DNA of 64,000 nt from Blattamonas nauphoetae (Eukaryota; Preaxostyla; Oxymonadida): contig JARBJD010000142.1 of NCBI GenBank assembly GCA_033064195.1, positions 62,001 to 126,000 on the forward strand. The letters are read 5' to 3'. Both the position numbers and the translations under genes were made by a program. Every line of letters begins with the position of its first letter. Position 1 is the first letter of the stretch. The notes under the pieces were generated by a model. That model was not told the origin of the DNA, did no database searches, and worked only from the letters and a program-made list of their open reading frames with translations. Shown here piece by piece: positions 1-12,192 of this stretch.

Positions 1-168
1 ATGGAGTGGGAGCTAAGGTTTGTGAGGAGCGACTGGTAAGAGAGCTCCTCTTACACAAACCGAAGCTCCCACGAGTTTCCCAACCTGTCCCGAGATTTGA
101 GGGTCCTCCGGGTCCCTTGCTCCCATTTCCGTCGCGCAAGCGGCAGTTTCTTCAATCATTGGTTCGCC
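1..168 (-). CDS. Partial spliced gene at left edge (unknown)
   Basis: On the minus strand a pyrimidine-rich acceptor (ending AG at 170-169) opens a 108-nt exon, 168..61, that reads as 36 codons in phase 0. It ends at a GTTTGT donor at 60, and a possible next exon starts at 12 after an AG. The encoded stretch has an acidic IEETAACATEMGARDPED segment. An ATG at 159 could also be the initiator. I do not recognise the product. The gene would continue beyond base 1. The donor lies inside the arm of a hairpin, so this may instead be repeat sequence with fortuitous splice signals. Confidence 0.3.
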
Positions 169-313
169 CTGATTGAAGAAAAAGAAGTGATAACGCTTAT
201 TAATGAAATGAATTTGGATCATTATTATTGTTGAAATGCATTTGTCCCTCAGGACCTGTGGGCCACTTCATAGGACTTATCTCAATGGAGTGGGAGCTTC
301 GGTTTGTGTAAGA
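7..313. repeat. Short inverted repeats, three related arms
   Basis: Bases 7-31 and 44-72 form an imperfect hairpin with a 12-nt loop and a few unpaired bases. The 24 bases at 49-72 are also present as a perfect reverse complement at 290-313. The first twelve bases of the window recur at about 285 and, in part, near 10110. It looks like a relic of a small foldback element; no coding sense was found between the arms. Confidence 0.6.
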
Positions 314-331
314 AGAGTGTGTGAAAATGAG

Positions 332-1469
332 TCATCCCAAATTGTGTCCAGTTCCTTCGAACGTCACAGACGACTGCTTCAACTCGCCCCAAAACGTGAT
401 CTCAATTGGGACATTCTTCGTGAGCACATCGAGAGCGAAGACGAGTGGCACAGGAATGTTGATGAAGTGATGTGGCTGTTGGATACCATCGATGAAGAAG
501 TGGAGTGTCCTCTTCTCCAAGTCAGCCTCCGCCGACCACTCCTGCTCTGGACGAGGAACATTGTTCGTCGCTGGCGATTTGTTGTTGGTGAAAAGCATTC
601 CATCTTTGTTGCGCATCACTGCAGCGACGGCTGACGTGTGGACGTACGTTGTCTGTCGTTGGAGATAGTCTTCTGTGTGAATCACGCCGATCACTGAACG
701 ACAACAGAGAAAAAGAACTGACTAAACACATACTGACATTTGCCAATGTTTTGATGGATAGGCGGTGGATGCCTGTCAGAACATGCTTTGTGAAGCATCC
801 AATTCGATCAGCAGAGTTGAATAAGGTGACTGTCGACCCACGCACTCTGAAGTGGTCCGAGCTGAACGTGACGATGCATTCGCTCGCTCCGATCAATCTT
901 GAGCACTTTTCCAGTTGTGTTCGCATCTCTTCCGTTTTCAGCTGGATATCGACCAGTCGCTGGTGGTTCTCCTCGCGGAGTCTCCCATTTTCAGACTCGA
1001 GCGAAGATAGAGTTGAGAGCAATGATTTCTCGTTGGATCTGAGTTCTGCCAGTTCTTTCTCCATCTCAGCCTGTTTTGTCACAAGTTGATCGCGTTGGAC
1101 GAGCTGTTCTTTAGGAACAAGCATGAATGGGCCTTCGTCCACACTGTCCAACGAAACGAAACAGTGTCCAAGATTTTTCTTGATTCTTGGGTCGAGTGAG
1201 GGATATTGGGAGAGTTGGGAAAGGGAAGAGAGGAGAAGTCGTTTGTTTGGGATGGGAGTGTGAGAATCGAAGCACTTGTCGAGAATGGTGTTGATTCTTT
1301 GAAGAAATTGAGAGAGAATTGAATTTTTCCGTTCATTTTGTTGTTCATTTTGTTGATGTGATTGGATGTGGGTTGTGAGGAGAGTGGGAATGTGGAACCA
1401 TTGGAAAGAGTTGACTGTGTTTCGTGGGTGGACAGACGAATCACTCAGCCATTCCAACAATGACTCCAT
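332..1469 (-). CDS. Coiled-coil SPRY-like domain protein, two exons
   Basis: Exons 1469..734 and 693..332 are joined across a 40-nt intron (694-733) with a GTATGT donor and a TTCAG acceptor, giving about 365 aa. Residues 1-120 are helical and unassigned. About 125-195 is a Lys/Glu/Gln-rich coiled coil (EMEKELAEL, LRSNEK). The C-terminal 140 residues look like a SPRY/B30.2 fold, with the typical late strands RTLHFFIDG and hydrophobic runs before the stop. SPRY domains are protein-interaction modules, so a scaffolding or adaptor role is an inference. The start chosen is the ATG before ESLLEW. The frame stays open upstream to 1658 but only from a TTG, and that extension has no conserved look. 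The reading frames overlapping this gene on the other strand lack splice-consistent continuations. Confidence 0.75.
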
Positions 1470-1855
1470 TGTTAGATGATTCTGGGGAATGTAGTGATGA
1501 GGAAGAAGAGAGTTTTTTGGAACGAGTATGAGGAGAAAAACACGATTCAAACATTTGGGTCTTCGTCGTTGATTTTCACGATAGTCTGAACATAAACAGA
1601 AGTGAAAGAGATAGAAAATGAAGAAAAATATGTTTATAAAGTTGAATCGAGCTATCAAGCCTGTTGAGGTTCAGGGAGCATTTCTGAATCTTTCGATCCA
1701 ACCACAACAAAGTTCATGATTGTTCACGATCGTCATCACCTCTTCGGATTATAGATCATAAAGGAGAATGGTTTCTTCTGGTGTCTTTCAGTTGTATTTT
1801 CTGTTCAGAACTAGTATTATGTGAAGTGTGTCAAAATAAGAGCAGACCCTTGAGC
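1470..1855. other. Intergenic, AT-rich
   Basis: Spacer between two minus-strand genes: it should hold the 3' end of the giant LRR gene transcript and the promoter of the SPRY gene. No gene, repeat or recognisable promoter motif was seen. Confidence 0.5.
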
Positions 1856-4800
1856 CTAGCCCTTCCACTGATCATCCCTTCGAAACCTCCAACTCTCATC
1901 TCTGCTGGACTGTTGATTAGATACATTCCATCGGTCCCTGCTTGCCAACATCATCTGATCCCCCCTCTGGTCGCTTCTTCTCATCCCATCATCCTCGTAC
2001 CCATAATAAGACTGGCCACTCGACCCATGTCCCATCCTCTCGCTCCCCCTCTCCGATCCTCTCCTCTCGCTCTCCTCATAATCTCTTCCATCCCAATCCT
2101 TCGTCGCTACTGGTTGGAAAACACGAGAGTTGTGTGTATATCCATAATACGATTGTGACCCGTAAGGAATCGACTGCGATGGGTATTGTGTCTGCTGTGA
2201 ATATTTCGACGATTCCTGCGTCCGGCTGCTGTAGTGCTCGCTTGACGAGTGGCGAGTGTGTGAAGCTTCTGAGTGATGGGAGGAGCGATGACGGTCTCTG
2301 GAGTGACGGGAGGATGAACGGGAAGGCGAGTGGTGTCTGTTGTGCGTGTGTGGGAGTGCGTTGTATGTCCGGTCTGAGTGATCGGCCCATTGGTTTGCCT
2401 CTGTCAAGAGATCCCCTCTTCTCTCCGATGTTGTCACATTCGATCGGTGAACGGCCTCTTTTGGTTCTTTTTTGTCACTCTCAGAGGTAAATGTCATTCG
2501 TTCTTCATCTCTCGTCATCTCCCTCTCTTCTTTTTTCTCCTCCTCTCTTTCATTCACATCCATCTTCAGTTGTTGCGATTTTGAGAGATCATCTTCACCT
2601 GAAGAGATCGCTGGCTGAGTTTGTTGTGTTTGAGGGATGACAGCTCCCATCTCACACACAGTTTTCACCACAGCCGGCACAAGTGACACCAGCACGCTCG
2701 TCAGAACTCTTCCCATCGACGGATCCAACACCAAGTGATTCTGCTGTCCATCCCATTCTCCTCGCTCCTTGTCCCCACCTCCAAAGCACGACATCACTTT
2801 CGAAAACTGAAGAGCGAAGTCTGTTGGTGGTGAGACAAGAGAGGTGTTGTCAGTGAAAGTCGAATTTTGAGTGTATCCCAGCTGTGTCAGAATGCTCGTC
2901 ATAACATTTGACGCAACTGAAATGACTGATTCATCGGGTCGAGGTTGGTCAACGAGTGATTCGGTGCTCGAGAACGAAAGTTCTGGGGTGTCCCTTGTCA
3001 TCATCGCCATTTTGTGTCTGATCGATTGATTCTGATGTCCTGCTTGTTCCTCTCGCTTCACTCGCTCCCTCTCCAACCTCTTCCGCACTTTGTACATCTC
3101 ATCAGCTGAAAGAATCGTTGCCGAAACTCTCGCTGATCCGACTGTACAGTTTCTGAAACTTTCGACGAAGTCTTCGGCGTCTTGCAACGAGCTCAGCGCA
3201 ACCATACTCTCCTTTTCGCCTCCCATCACCGACACCACTCCCTTCTGCAACCCCCAAAACTGGAACAATCGAGACAGTCGCTTGAACGAGTGCGAAATCG
3301 CTGGATACGACAGAAGCACTCCAAAATGCTGGACTTCGGCGACGTATTCGTCCGACTCGTCAGATCCACTCGAATCTCGTGTTTGTGTTCGCTCTGCGTT
3401 CTTCTTCTCTTTTCGCCGACGTCGACTTTCCAGTGACGCCAGTCTTGCTTTTTGTGTTCGCTCGCTCAACACATTTGTCTGTTTACGAGTCTCGTCTTTC
3501 TCGTCCTTTCCCTCGTTCGAGTCATCATCAGAGGATTGATTCTTCGCTTCGATGTGCTTCCCTCGCTTCGTCTTCTTCACTTCGGAGACTCCTTCCGATT
3601 CTCCACTCATCGATTGCTCATCCATCATTTTCTGCTCTCTTTCCTTCTCTTTCCTCTTCTTCCTCTCTTTACTCCCTTCTTTCTCTCCCGTTTTCTCTTT
3701 TCCTGATCGACGTGATGATCTGTCGAGGAACAGCGCATTGTTGAACAGATACTCGAACTCCTTCCCTCCAATCTTGCTTCCCGGACGCCACCAATTATCA
3801 CTTTCCTCCTTCTTCTCTTTCTCCTCACCAGACCCTTTCACTGTTCGCTCGGATCGTGGGGTGTCCAGTGCGTTCCCATCCACAACCATCGATTCAGCGA
3901 GAGAGAGAAGAGGCGTTGTTTTGGTCGCTTTTGTGGTTTTGTTCTTCTCGCCGTCTTTCTCGTCTTTTGTTCCATCGTCTGCCTTCGCTGCCTCCATTTC
4001 ATCATCGTCCTTCTGAGAAGTTTTCACTTTCTTCATCTTTCGCTTCTTCTTTTTGATTACCACTTCGTCCACCCACTCCATGTTCGGCCACACTTTCCCT
4101 TTCTCGCTCGGTTCGTTCTGCATCGTTCGCACATCCGCCACAAGCCCCCTCAACTCTCGCGGACTCAGACGTGGCTGAGCTCTCATCTCCGAATCGAATG
4201 GGGCGATTCTCCCATCCTCGTCCAACTCTCCAAAATTGAGTCTGAACTCATTCTGAAGTTCTCTCTGCTGTCGAATCTCCTCCTTCTTCTCCTGTGCGCG
4301 AATCGCCGCCGACAGATTCGCGTCAGACAAACCCTTATTTCGCATTCGTGTCCGCTGCGTCTTCATCCTCGTGAGCACCTTCGCAGTCTCCTTGATCTTC
4401 GTCGGTGTCAGTGGGCGTTTCGGATTCTCCTTCTTTAGCCTCTTTAGAACCGCCTCGTCTTGTCTGATCATCGCTTCCAATTCCCACAGTGTCTTCAGAA
4501 ACTTTTGTTCGGCTAAGCTGAGACCTGTCGTCGGCGGAGGCGAACTGATCGTTCCGACAGCTTTTCGAGTGAAGTGTAATTTGTTCGGGATTCGTTGTTT
4601 CTTGACAACTGCTGGTTTTTCAACAGAACCATCGACCGGTTCTGCAGGTTTAGCTGAGGATGATGTTGTCTGATTGTGATCAGTTTGAATCATTGAAGTG
4701 TCTGATGATTGTGGGAGAGATATTGTTGGAAGAGGAGGTGTCGAGGCTGCTCGAATCTCGACAATCGGAACAGGCTGAACGAGAGGTGGTGCTTGCTGTG

Positions 4801-7800
4801 TGATCGGCATTGTTGGTTTTTCGTTTTCGTTCTCGTCTTTGATCATCGTCTCCACATCGATTTCCTCAACTGGATTCTTTGTCTGTCCGGGAATCGTGGC
4901 AGACTCAGCATTTGGAGTGACTGTCTGCTGTGAGACAAGACTCGTCTCTTGTTTTGTTTGCGTCTTTGAGTGTGAATGATGTGACACTGATGGGATTGAG
5001 GAAATGAGCGATGAAGCTTCCGCAGTGAGCGAAGCGAGACTGTCTGATTGGGTTGGTGTTGTCTGTTTTGATTGATCTGGAATCGACGCCGACTTTCGAC
5101 CTGTTGGTGTCAACGTCTGACTCCTCCTCATTTCTTCTCCATCCGCATCCTCTTTCTTCTCCTTCTTGGAACTGGCCTTCTTCTTCGTTCCTTTTCTCGG
5201 AGGAGGTGTTTGGTTGTCTTTCCCATCGTCCATAAACGCCTCCAGTTCGTCCTCACTCATCATCCAACTTGGAATTTTGATCGAATCGACTTTCTTCGGC
5301 CAGTTCAGCAAATGTCTCCAAAACAATCCGAATCGTGTCGAGATTTCCCATCCACCTTTCTCCTTTATCCCCTTCATCATGATCCAGTGATCGATATTCG
5401 CAATGAAGTGTGACAGTTGGAACACAAGCGGCTCGACAGCTGTTTCCAGCGACATTCCTGGCGGGAGTGATTGTATTTTGCGAAGTGGAGTGTTGCAGTG
5501 AAGATTCAACGCTGTCTGATTCACATACATCTCACATCGGACGAAACTTGTGAATATGGGATCGTCTCCAGTCACCGCAAGGCACAACAGAAGCCGGACA
5601 AGCTGGAGTGTCATGCAGACATCAGGCGGTTCAACGTTGACGATGGGGAAGACCTGATCAGAATGCCCTTCGCCGTTGTAGAGTTGGATTAGATTCAACT
5701 TTTGGGAAGATTTGATGGACAGCTCATTTCGACCTTTTTTCGGATTGAGATTCTGTTTCCGTTCGGTCTCTTTCTCGATCATTGTCAGACTCATCCGAAT
5801 TAGGTCATCGATCCGTCTCTTTTCCACGTGGAGACTGGACAGGACAGTCAGAAGGTCAGTCCCTTCGATGATAGTCGCGAGGAATGTGGCGATTGATGTG
5901 AGGATTGTGTGTCGAACGCGGAGTTCTTCTGGCGAGCGGAACTTTTCCTGAAGACGAGAAGTACGACAGATTCGACGGAGGCCATGGTTTAGAACGTCGA
6001 TGAGGTCGCAGATGCATGAACTGGGAATGACGAGAGAGAAAAAAGAGAAATGTGAATGAAGAGACTCAAGACAAGATGAAGAAGAGTCAATTCAAGACGA
6101 GAAGAGAAGATGAAAAAAGATGAAAAATTGAGAAATGTTGAATGATGGGAACAAACGTGATGACTTCCTCTTTCTGCCCAACCCTCCACAGTGTCTTCAT
6201 CAACTCCAACACCGACTCAGCCATCTTCAGATGAATCAATTCAAACGAGTGCTGATGCAGTGACAATCCTGGTTGCCCGATTGAACTCTGCAGGATCGCA
6301 CACATCACAGAGAACAGAGATCGCGATGCGGTTTGGATGAGAATCATCGGATCTGCGACCCGAACCCGAAGAAGCGCGTGACAAGCTGTCACAAACGACG
6401 TGAGAAGGAGGGAGTGTGATTGAACTTCGTCGGGGACAGCTGGAACAGTCGCTTTCGACGGCGTTTGACGCTCTTCGGAGAACCCGACTGAACAGAGAAT
6501 GACCTTCTCCAGTTCTTTGCACAGATGCGGAAGAATCGTTCGTGGCATGTCGTTCGGATTAGGTTGCGTGAATGACGAGTCGAGGAGTGTTTGGCTCAGC
6601 GTATTGGGGGCTGGTGGTGTAGTCAGAATGTTGATAAGAAGGGCCGCACATTCCAACTGATAGTTCGATTCAACAGCCAGAACAGTCAGAAACTGAAGTC
6701 CGGCGGCGAGAAGGACTTGCGTGGGTGCCTTCTTTCGAGTGATGGGTGGATTGTGGTTGAGGTCGTTCCATGACAGAGCCAACACACACTGAACGAAGCA
6801 AACGAACGTTGGAGAACTTAGAAACTGTCGGATGAATGTGGTGGTGACTGGATCAGTGGGGATTCCACGTGGAAGTTCTGGTGTGTGGATACGTGATGAT
6901 TGGAGGGAGGTTGCGCAGAGGGAGAGGAGCTGGGTGAACATCCCAAGGAAGGAGATGTTGATGGAGAAGAGAGGGTTTGTCTCGACTTGGTTGAGGATGG
7001 GGTGGTAGCTGAACACTGCGAAGTGAATGGTGTGATGTGGAGATTGGGGAGAGAAAGGGGAAAAAGAGAAGGATGATGAGAGAAAGGAGAAAAAGAGATA
7101 GATGATGAGAGAAAGGTGTTTGGAAAATGAAAATGGTTGAAATGTGACGTCGAGAAAAGTCAGAAAAACGTGGAAAATAAGTCCATACACAATTGGTCAA
7201 TTTTGAGCATTCTTCTGAGGATCTGTTCGAGAAGTGTGCTTGTGAAGGCAGACCAGACCATGTTCACATCATTCCGATTTGTGATGAATGGACTGAACGC
7301 GACCATCGCCTGCGAGATCAGTTCGGCGATGATGCTCGGATCAGAGAAGTGGGGGACGGAGAGAGAAGGGCGTGTTGAACTGGGAGAACAGGATCGAAAA
7401 AAGATATGACTGTGACGAGAATTGAACATACGTTCCCTGCGTTTTCTTCCTCTCCCGATCCAACTTCGATTCACACTCCACAATCACAATCTCAGCCTCC
7501 AACAATTGCAACAGATTAACCAGAACGGACGTGAACACAGTCAGAGGCGGTTGCGTGTCTGGCGCTGATCGCCAAGCTCGCCAATGCACTGCCAACACCG
7601 GATTCGACGCTGCGTTGTTCAACGCCAACATAATCGGCCTGTTTTCTGTCAGAATCGACAATGACTGCTTTCTGAATCGCTCGATGGTCACGAGGGGTGA
7701 GGCTGATGGGTTTCCGAGAGTCGAAGCGCCTATTTGGGAGTCGCTCAGAAGATCGTTGTACATTTTCGCCTGATCTTCCTTTGGGAAACTGAGAAGAGAT

Positions 7801-9826
7801 CTCAACTCGTACAATCCCTCGTTTTGAGCGTCTGTGGTGAAGTGTGTGTAGAGCGAGTGCAAATTCAGGAACAGGAGCGTCACGATCGATGGATGGATGG
7901 GGACCAAGTAAGGAAATGGGATGGAGAAGGTGGAAATCAGGTACGGGACATTCGGCCGAGGTGATTGTGCTTCATCGGTGAACAAATTCCACCTCAAATA
8001 GAGAAGTCGGACCAGAATGATCAGTAGGAAATAACGTGGAGTGAGATCAGTTGTGGGGAGGGTGGGATTAAGAAATGGATGGATGGTGTGCAACAACATC
8101 AAATAATTGCGCAAATTTTTCATCGATTTTGCATCATCTGCATTCCGTGCCTTGACAATCAATCCTGTCAGCCGAATGAAAAAATTCTCGTCCTGAATGA
8201 AGACTGGAGGCGAGTCGGGTGAAATATCTTGTTCCAGACGAATAATCGAAGAGAGAAGATGGTTTTCACTGACCGTGGCAGTGTCTGCAACGCCATATTG
8301 GAAAAGTGTGGTTGATGGGAGGGGAGAGCGTGATTGCGTCGCGAGAAATGAGAGTGGCTGCATAAGATCGACGACAGATTGGTCAGACATTGCAAAAATT
8401 GCCTGTTGGTCGGTTCGAGATGAGGCAGAATGGATGTTTACGAAGGGAATGTCGAGAATCGGTGAATTTCGTAAGAAACGGGCCAGAATTGAAGAGAAAT
8501 CCTTGTCTGCGAATAAAAAAAGCGAAAGAATTGTGATTGGAATGACTGAAAGGAGGAACGGAGGCAGTCCATCGCTTGGTTCGACATCTTCTTCTGGAAC
8601 GAGGACATGCGGATGAAGAAGCGTGTCAACAAGCAGCTGGGCGAGTGATTCTCTGGTTTGGGACATTGTGAAGCCCTGAATGACAGTTTCGTCCTTCTTG
8701 GTGATGAATTGAGACACGAGAGCAAGGAGTTTCGCAAAACTCGACGCATTTGATTGAAAAGAGGATGATGCTGTGTTCAGACCTTGCAAAAGCTTTGCGA
8801 CTAACGGTGGCGTAAGAGTAGTGACTTTTGGCTGTTCAGAACGAACGAGAGATTGGATGTACGTTTGAACTGAGTGTGGGCACAATCGTCCTTGTACAGA
8901 ACTCGGTAATATAACATCAGGTGCAGGAACAGGATGGAGAGGAAAAGCAAAAGGGTTTTGATTGAATGTTGTGAAGGTTGGGGGCTGGAGACGTGATTGA
9001 ATTTGGTGAGCGAATTTTTCAGTTCCAAAGGCAGTGAATAAGGGAGTGGATTGGACACAAAGAGATGAAAGTGCGGTAAAATGTCGAAGACTTTCAAAAA
9101 ACTAGAAAATTATGAAAATTGGGAGAAAAAATGGAGACTTCAGGAATGCAGCCTGGATCGGAGAAAAGAGGGTTGTGGGAGATGTCAAGATGAGAAAGAG
9201 ATCCACGGAGTGTGAGTAAAGGAAGGAGCGAGGAATCGATGTCATTGTACGATAAGTTTAGATTCCGGAGACGTTGGTGATTTTGAAATATTGGGAATGT
9301 GGTTAGCTGGAAAATATGGGAAGGGTATGTGTAAAAGGGCAGAAGACAGACTTTATTGTGAGAGAGATTGAGAATTTCGACGTTTGGAGCGTGAGAGAGA
9401 TCAATTGTTGTGAGGAAGTTATGAGACAAATTAATCTCAGAAAGATGTGCAAATTGCACAGGAGTACCAGGGATATAACCACGGAAGAGTCGAGTATCGA
9501 ATGAACTTAAAGAATTCGCACTAAAATTTTGATAGATAGATCCAGGATGGTGAAAGACAAACTAACTGAATTGCAAAAACAAACCTTAGATTCAATGCTG
9601 CTAGAGAGAAAACATTGCATGAACCAGGAAGGTCATCAGCTGAGAGCAGATGTGATCGTTGTCGGGCTTTATCAAATGAAAGAGGACTGATTGTTAAAGC
9701 GGTTCTTGTTGGACCGAGACCGATTTTTGGATGTTGATCATCGAGTATATTGCGGGTTTTAGAGAGAGACACATGAACAATGGAGAGAGGAGGGGTGGAT
9801 TTGATGGCTGTAGAATATTGTATCAT
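1856..9826 (-). CDS. Giant LRR/helical-repeat protein with charged tail, 7 exons
   Basis: Seven exons on the minus strand read in one frame: 9826..9585, 9520..9352, 9306..9139, 9101..7432, 7379..7189, 7015..6157, 6020..1856. They total 7,464 nt, about 2,487 aa. Introns are 37-173 nt with GT-AG ends, and all phases close. The first 200 residues carry leucine-rich repeats (LSEINLSHN, VEILNLSHN, LRNLNLSYND, LSHLDISHN). About 220-1330 is a long helical region of ARM/HEAT character. After that the chain is Lys/Glu-rich and low in complexity, with a possible degenerate RRM-like half near the middle of the tail (DAEDFVESFRNC). It ends in an Arg/Ser/His/Tyr-rich stretch (SRSSSRHSRDRHRSS). The start is the ATG of MIQYST. 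The architecture suggests a large scaffold, perhaps bound to RNA or nuclear because of the RS-type tail; that is inference. Two adjacent genes instead of one is possible but no internal stop argues for it. Confidence 0.72.
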
Positions 9827-10683
9827 CTCTGTGACCCATTGTTCGTATTTTAAGGTGATCCGACAGATAGTTGCTTAATTGAGAAGCGGAAGGATTATTT
9901 AAGTCTCTTTTCAGATTTAGTCAGATTTTCTGTCATGTATGCATGATCGGTGAGACGACTCTTGACTTGACATGTATCACTTATGAAAAGGGCGAGATCG
10001 CAGACGAATGGTAAAGACATCGATAAACAAATGACAAGTCACGTACTGGAATGAAAATATTCGTCTGAATGCGATCAGAACGAAAAAACAACATAGTTTA
10101 TCCAAATGGAGTGGGAGTTGGGCAGCAGACATTCATTTTTCATGACAAGTGATGAAGAAATGATTGGCTGAGATCGTTTTGTGGTCTCTCAACTTTTTAC
10201 TCCACAAAAAATGATTCATGGACTGTTTATCACTTCATGAAAGGTTGCAGTGACGCAAATCTGTCTTTTCGTTTGATTCAAGATATCCCTTCACCTGGAC
10301 ACATTACAGCTCCATTTGACAGGTAAGATCTGGTGGACTCCAGTCATCTCATGTCTCCGTAGGCTTCAATACCACAGAAAACTCAAAGGTTGTGCGAGAG
10401 ATAATGTATAGAGCTTGTGGAAAAATATGGTGTATCTGAAACATTTAAACATTGTTTTTGAAAGATTTCACCTGTGTCCTCGATGATGGTGATAGATATC
10501 TCAACATGGGATCATTTCCAGATGGAGATAAAACAGTATCGATCTGATACAAGATATGGGTCAGATCTTCGTTCTAATCTCGATGGAACCACCAAAGGGA
10601 TCATTCCAGAAAACTGTATTCACTACATTTTGTCATCATTTAAATATCAATCACCCTGTACTTTCTCTCTCAATCTGATTTAG
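9827..10683. other. Divergent intergenic region
   Basis: It separates the minus-strand LRR gene from the plus-strand kinase. It should contain both promoters and the missing 5' exon of the kinase. A strong-looking GTAAGA donor sits at 10321 and an ORF of 69 codons lies at 10474-10683, but neither joins convincingly to the kinase frame. A 12-base match to the start of the window lies near 10110. Confidence 0.4.
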
Positions 10684-12032
10684 ATGAACTTGTTCGGCCA
10701 ATTAACGAGGGAGCTTCGGGTCAAGTACTTCACATTCGGCATCAATGGACAAAAAAGCATTTTTCACTGAAAATTCTGCCAACAATCACGGAAACGGACA
10801 AGAGACGAGCTCGTCGTGAAGTGGATCAAATAAAGCGTTTCTCTAGTTCTCGAATTGTTGGCTTTCATGATTCGATTAATACTGAGGCTTGGTATGGAAT
10901 CATCATGGAACTCGGAAGTCGAAATTTGAAGGACTTGATTTGTGAATATGAAGAACGAGGGGAGCGAATCCCTCTTGATGTTTGTTTCTCTCGTCTTCCT
11001 CATTTTCTCTTCCACTCCCTTCTTTCCCTCTTGTGTGAATGTAATGATGCTCAGGTTGTGGTGTTGATCTGCAATGACATTGTGGAAGGGCTGAAGTTCA
11101 TGCACACTCATCCGTCTGGCCCAACAGCGCATGGAGACCTGAAACCGGAGAATATTCTTCTGTCAGTTGACAACCGCGCGATCTTGTGTTTGTTTTTATT
11201 CTTCTTTTTCTTTTTGTAATTTCCTATTGCCTTTGTTGTTCCTTTTCATTCTCTTTTGCCTTCTGGCATGTCAGGTGATTTGGGGGCAGCAGATGAGGAA
11301 GGAGCAATGATGTCGCATTCATCTCGGGAGATCGGAACATACGAGTACAATGCTCCTGAACGACTGGACGACGAGAAAATGCGTGGAACACCTCAAAGTG
11401 ACATGTGGTCGGTTGGAGTGATTCTGCATCGAATGGTGACAGGTCATCCTCTGTTTGTGGGAAAAACACTTCCAAAGTTAATTGGGGAAATCACTAGCTT
11501 CACCGGAACGGAATTCGCATCGTCAATTCCTCCCGAGATTCGTGATGTACTGATCCGACTCTTGGACCCAGTTTGCACGCTTTTATCACCATTGTTCGTC
11601 CTCCATCTCGGTTTCTCATCATTTTTCTGTCTCATCACCAATTATCTGCTTCTCATTCATCGTTTCTCAAGAACCCCTCTCTTCGACTCCAATCCTCTCA
11701 AATTGTTGACGGATACCTTTTTAAGAGAATGCTGGGACAAACCACGCCTTTGTTGAGATTGAGAAACACAGTCATTCAGAGGCAAGCTCAACGAATCGAT
11801 GACCTCACCCACTTTCGATTCGAGTCCGAAGAGGAACAATGGACATTTGTCTCCAAATCTCTTCATGCTCTCGCCACCACTCGCTCAACTGTGACCGTCA
11901 GTCGGTGGACAAAGTCTTCAGATGACACTGCTCTCAATTACACAGACATCGAGATTCATGCCAATTCTTCTCGCTTGATCAGAGATCTGCCGGCTCAGTA
12001 TGATTTGGGGAAACATTTTCTTGCTGATCGTC
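10684..12032 (+). CDS. Protein kinase domain, spliced, N-terminus unresolved
   Basis: Exons 10684..10979, 11055..11187, 11275..11570 and 11672..12032 (or to a stop at 12244) read continuously across GTTTGT-type introns of 75, 87 and 101 nt. Kinase motifs occur in order: a Gly loop EGASGQV (first Gly replaced), the lysine in FSLKIL, HGDLKPENILL in place of HRD, DLG in place of DFG, YNAPERL, DMWSVGVI, then the usual end LLDP..PSLRLQSSQIV. The catalytic Asp, the metal-binding Asp and the lysine are kept, so activity is possible. A short 5' exon is missing: the first visible exon opens after an AG at 10682-10683 and has no in-frame ATG. After the kinase fold the frame stays open for about 190 codons, or splices at a GTTTGT donor (12033) into the beta-helix exon. 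Confidence 0.7.
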
Positions 12033-12192
12033 GTTTGTTCGATGCAGGGAAGACGTTTGCTGAAGAAGAAATTACACCATCCACAAACCTTGGGACTTTC
12101 CAACATTCACACGGGATCAACTTTTTATTGAGATTCCGTCGGGAACTGTTATCCAATCAACAAGCTGAACCTATCCTTTCCTTCTTCTACAG

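Noticed and set aside
1470-1658. N-terminal extension of the SPRY gene that resembles a signal peptide
   Set aside because: It begins with TTG, not ATG, and lies in AT-rich upstream DNA; the hydrophobic run is a composition effect.
3090-4056. Several plus-strand ORFs of 80-154 codons
   Set aside because: Shadows of the Lys/Glu-rich exon of the minus-strand giant gene; the complementary strand of AAG/GAG-rich code is Leu/Ser/Phe-rich and open.
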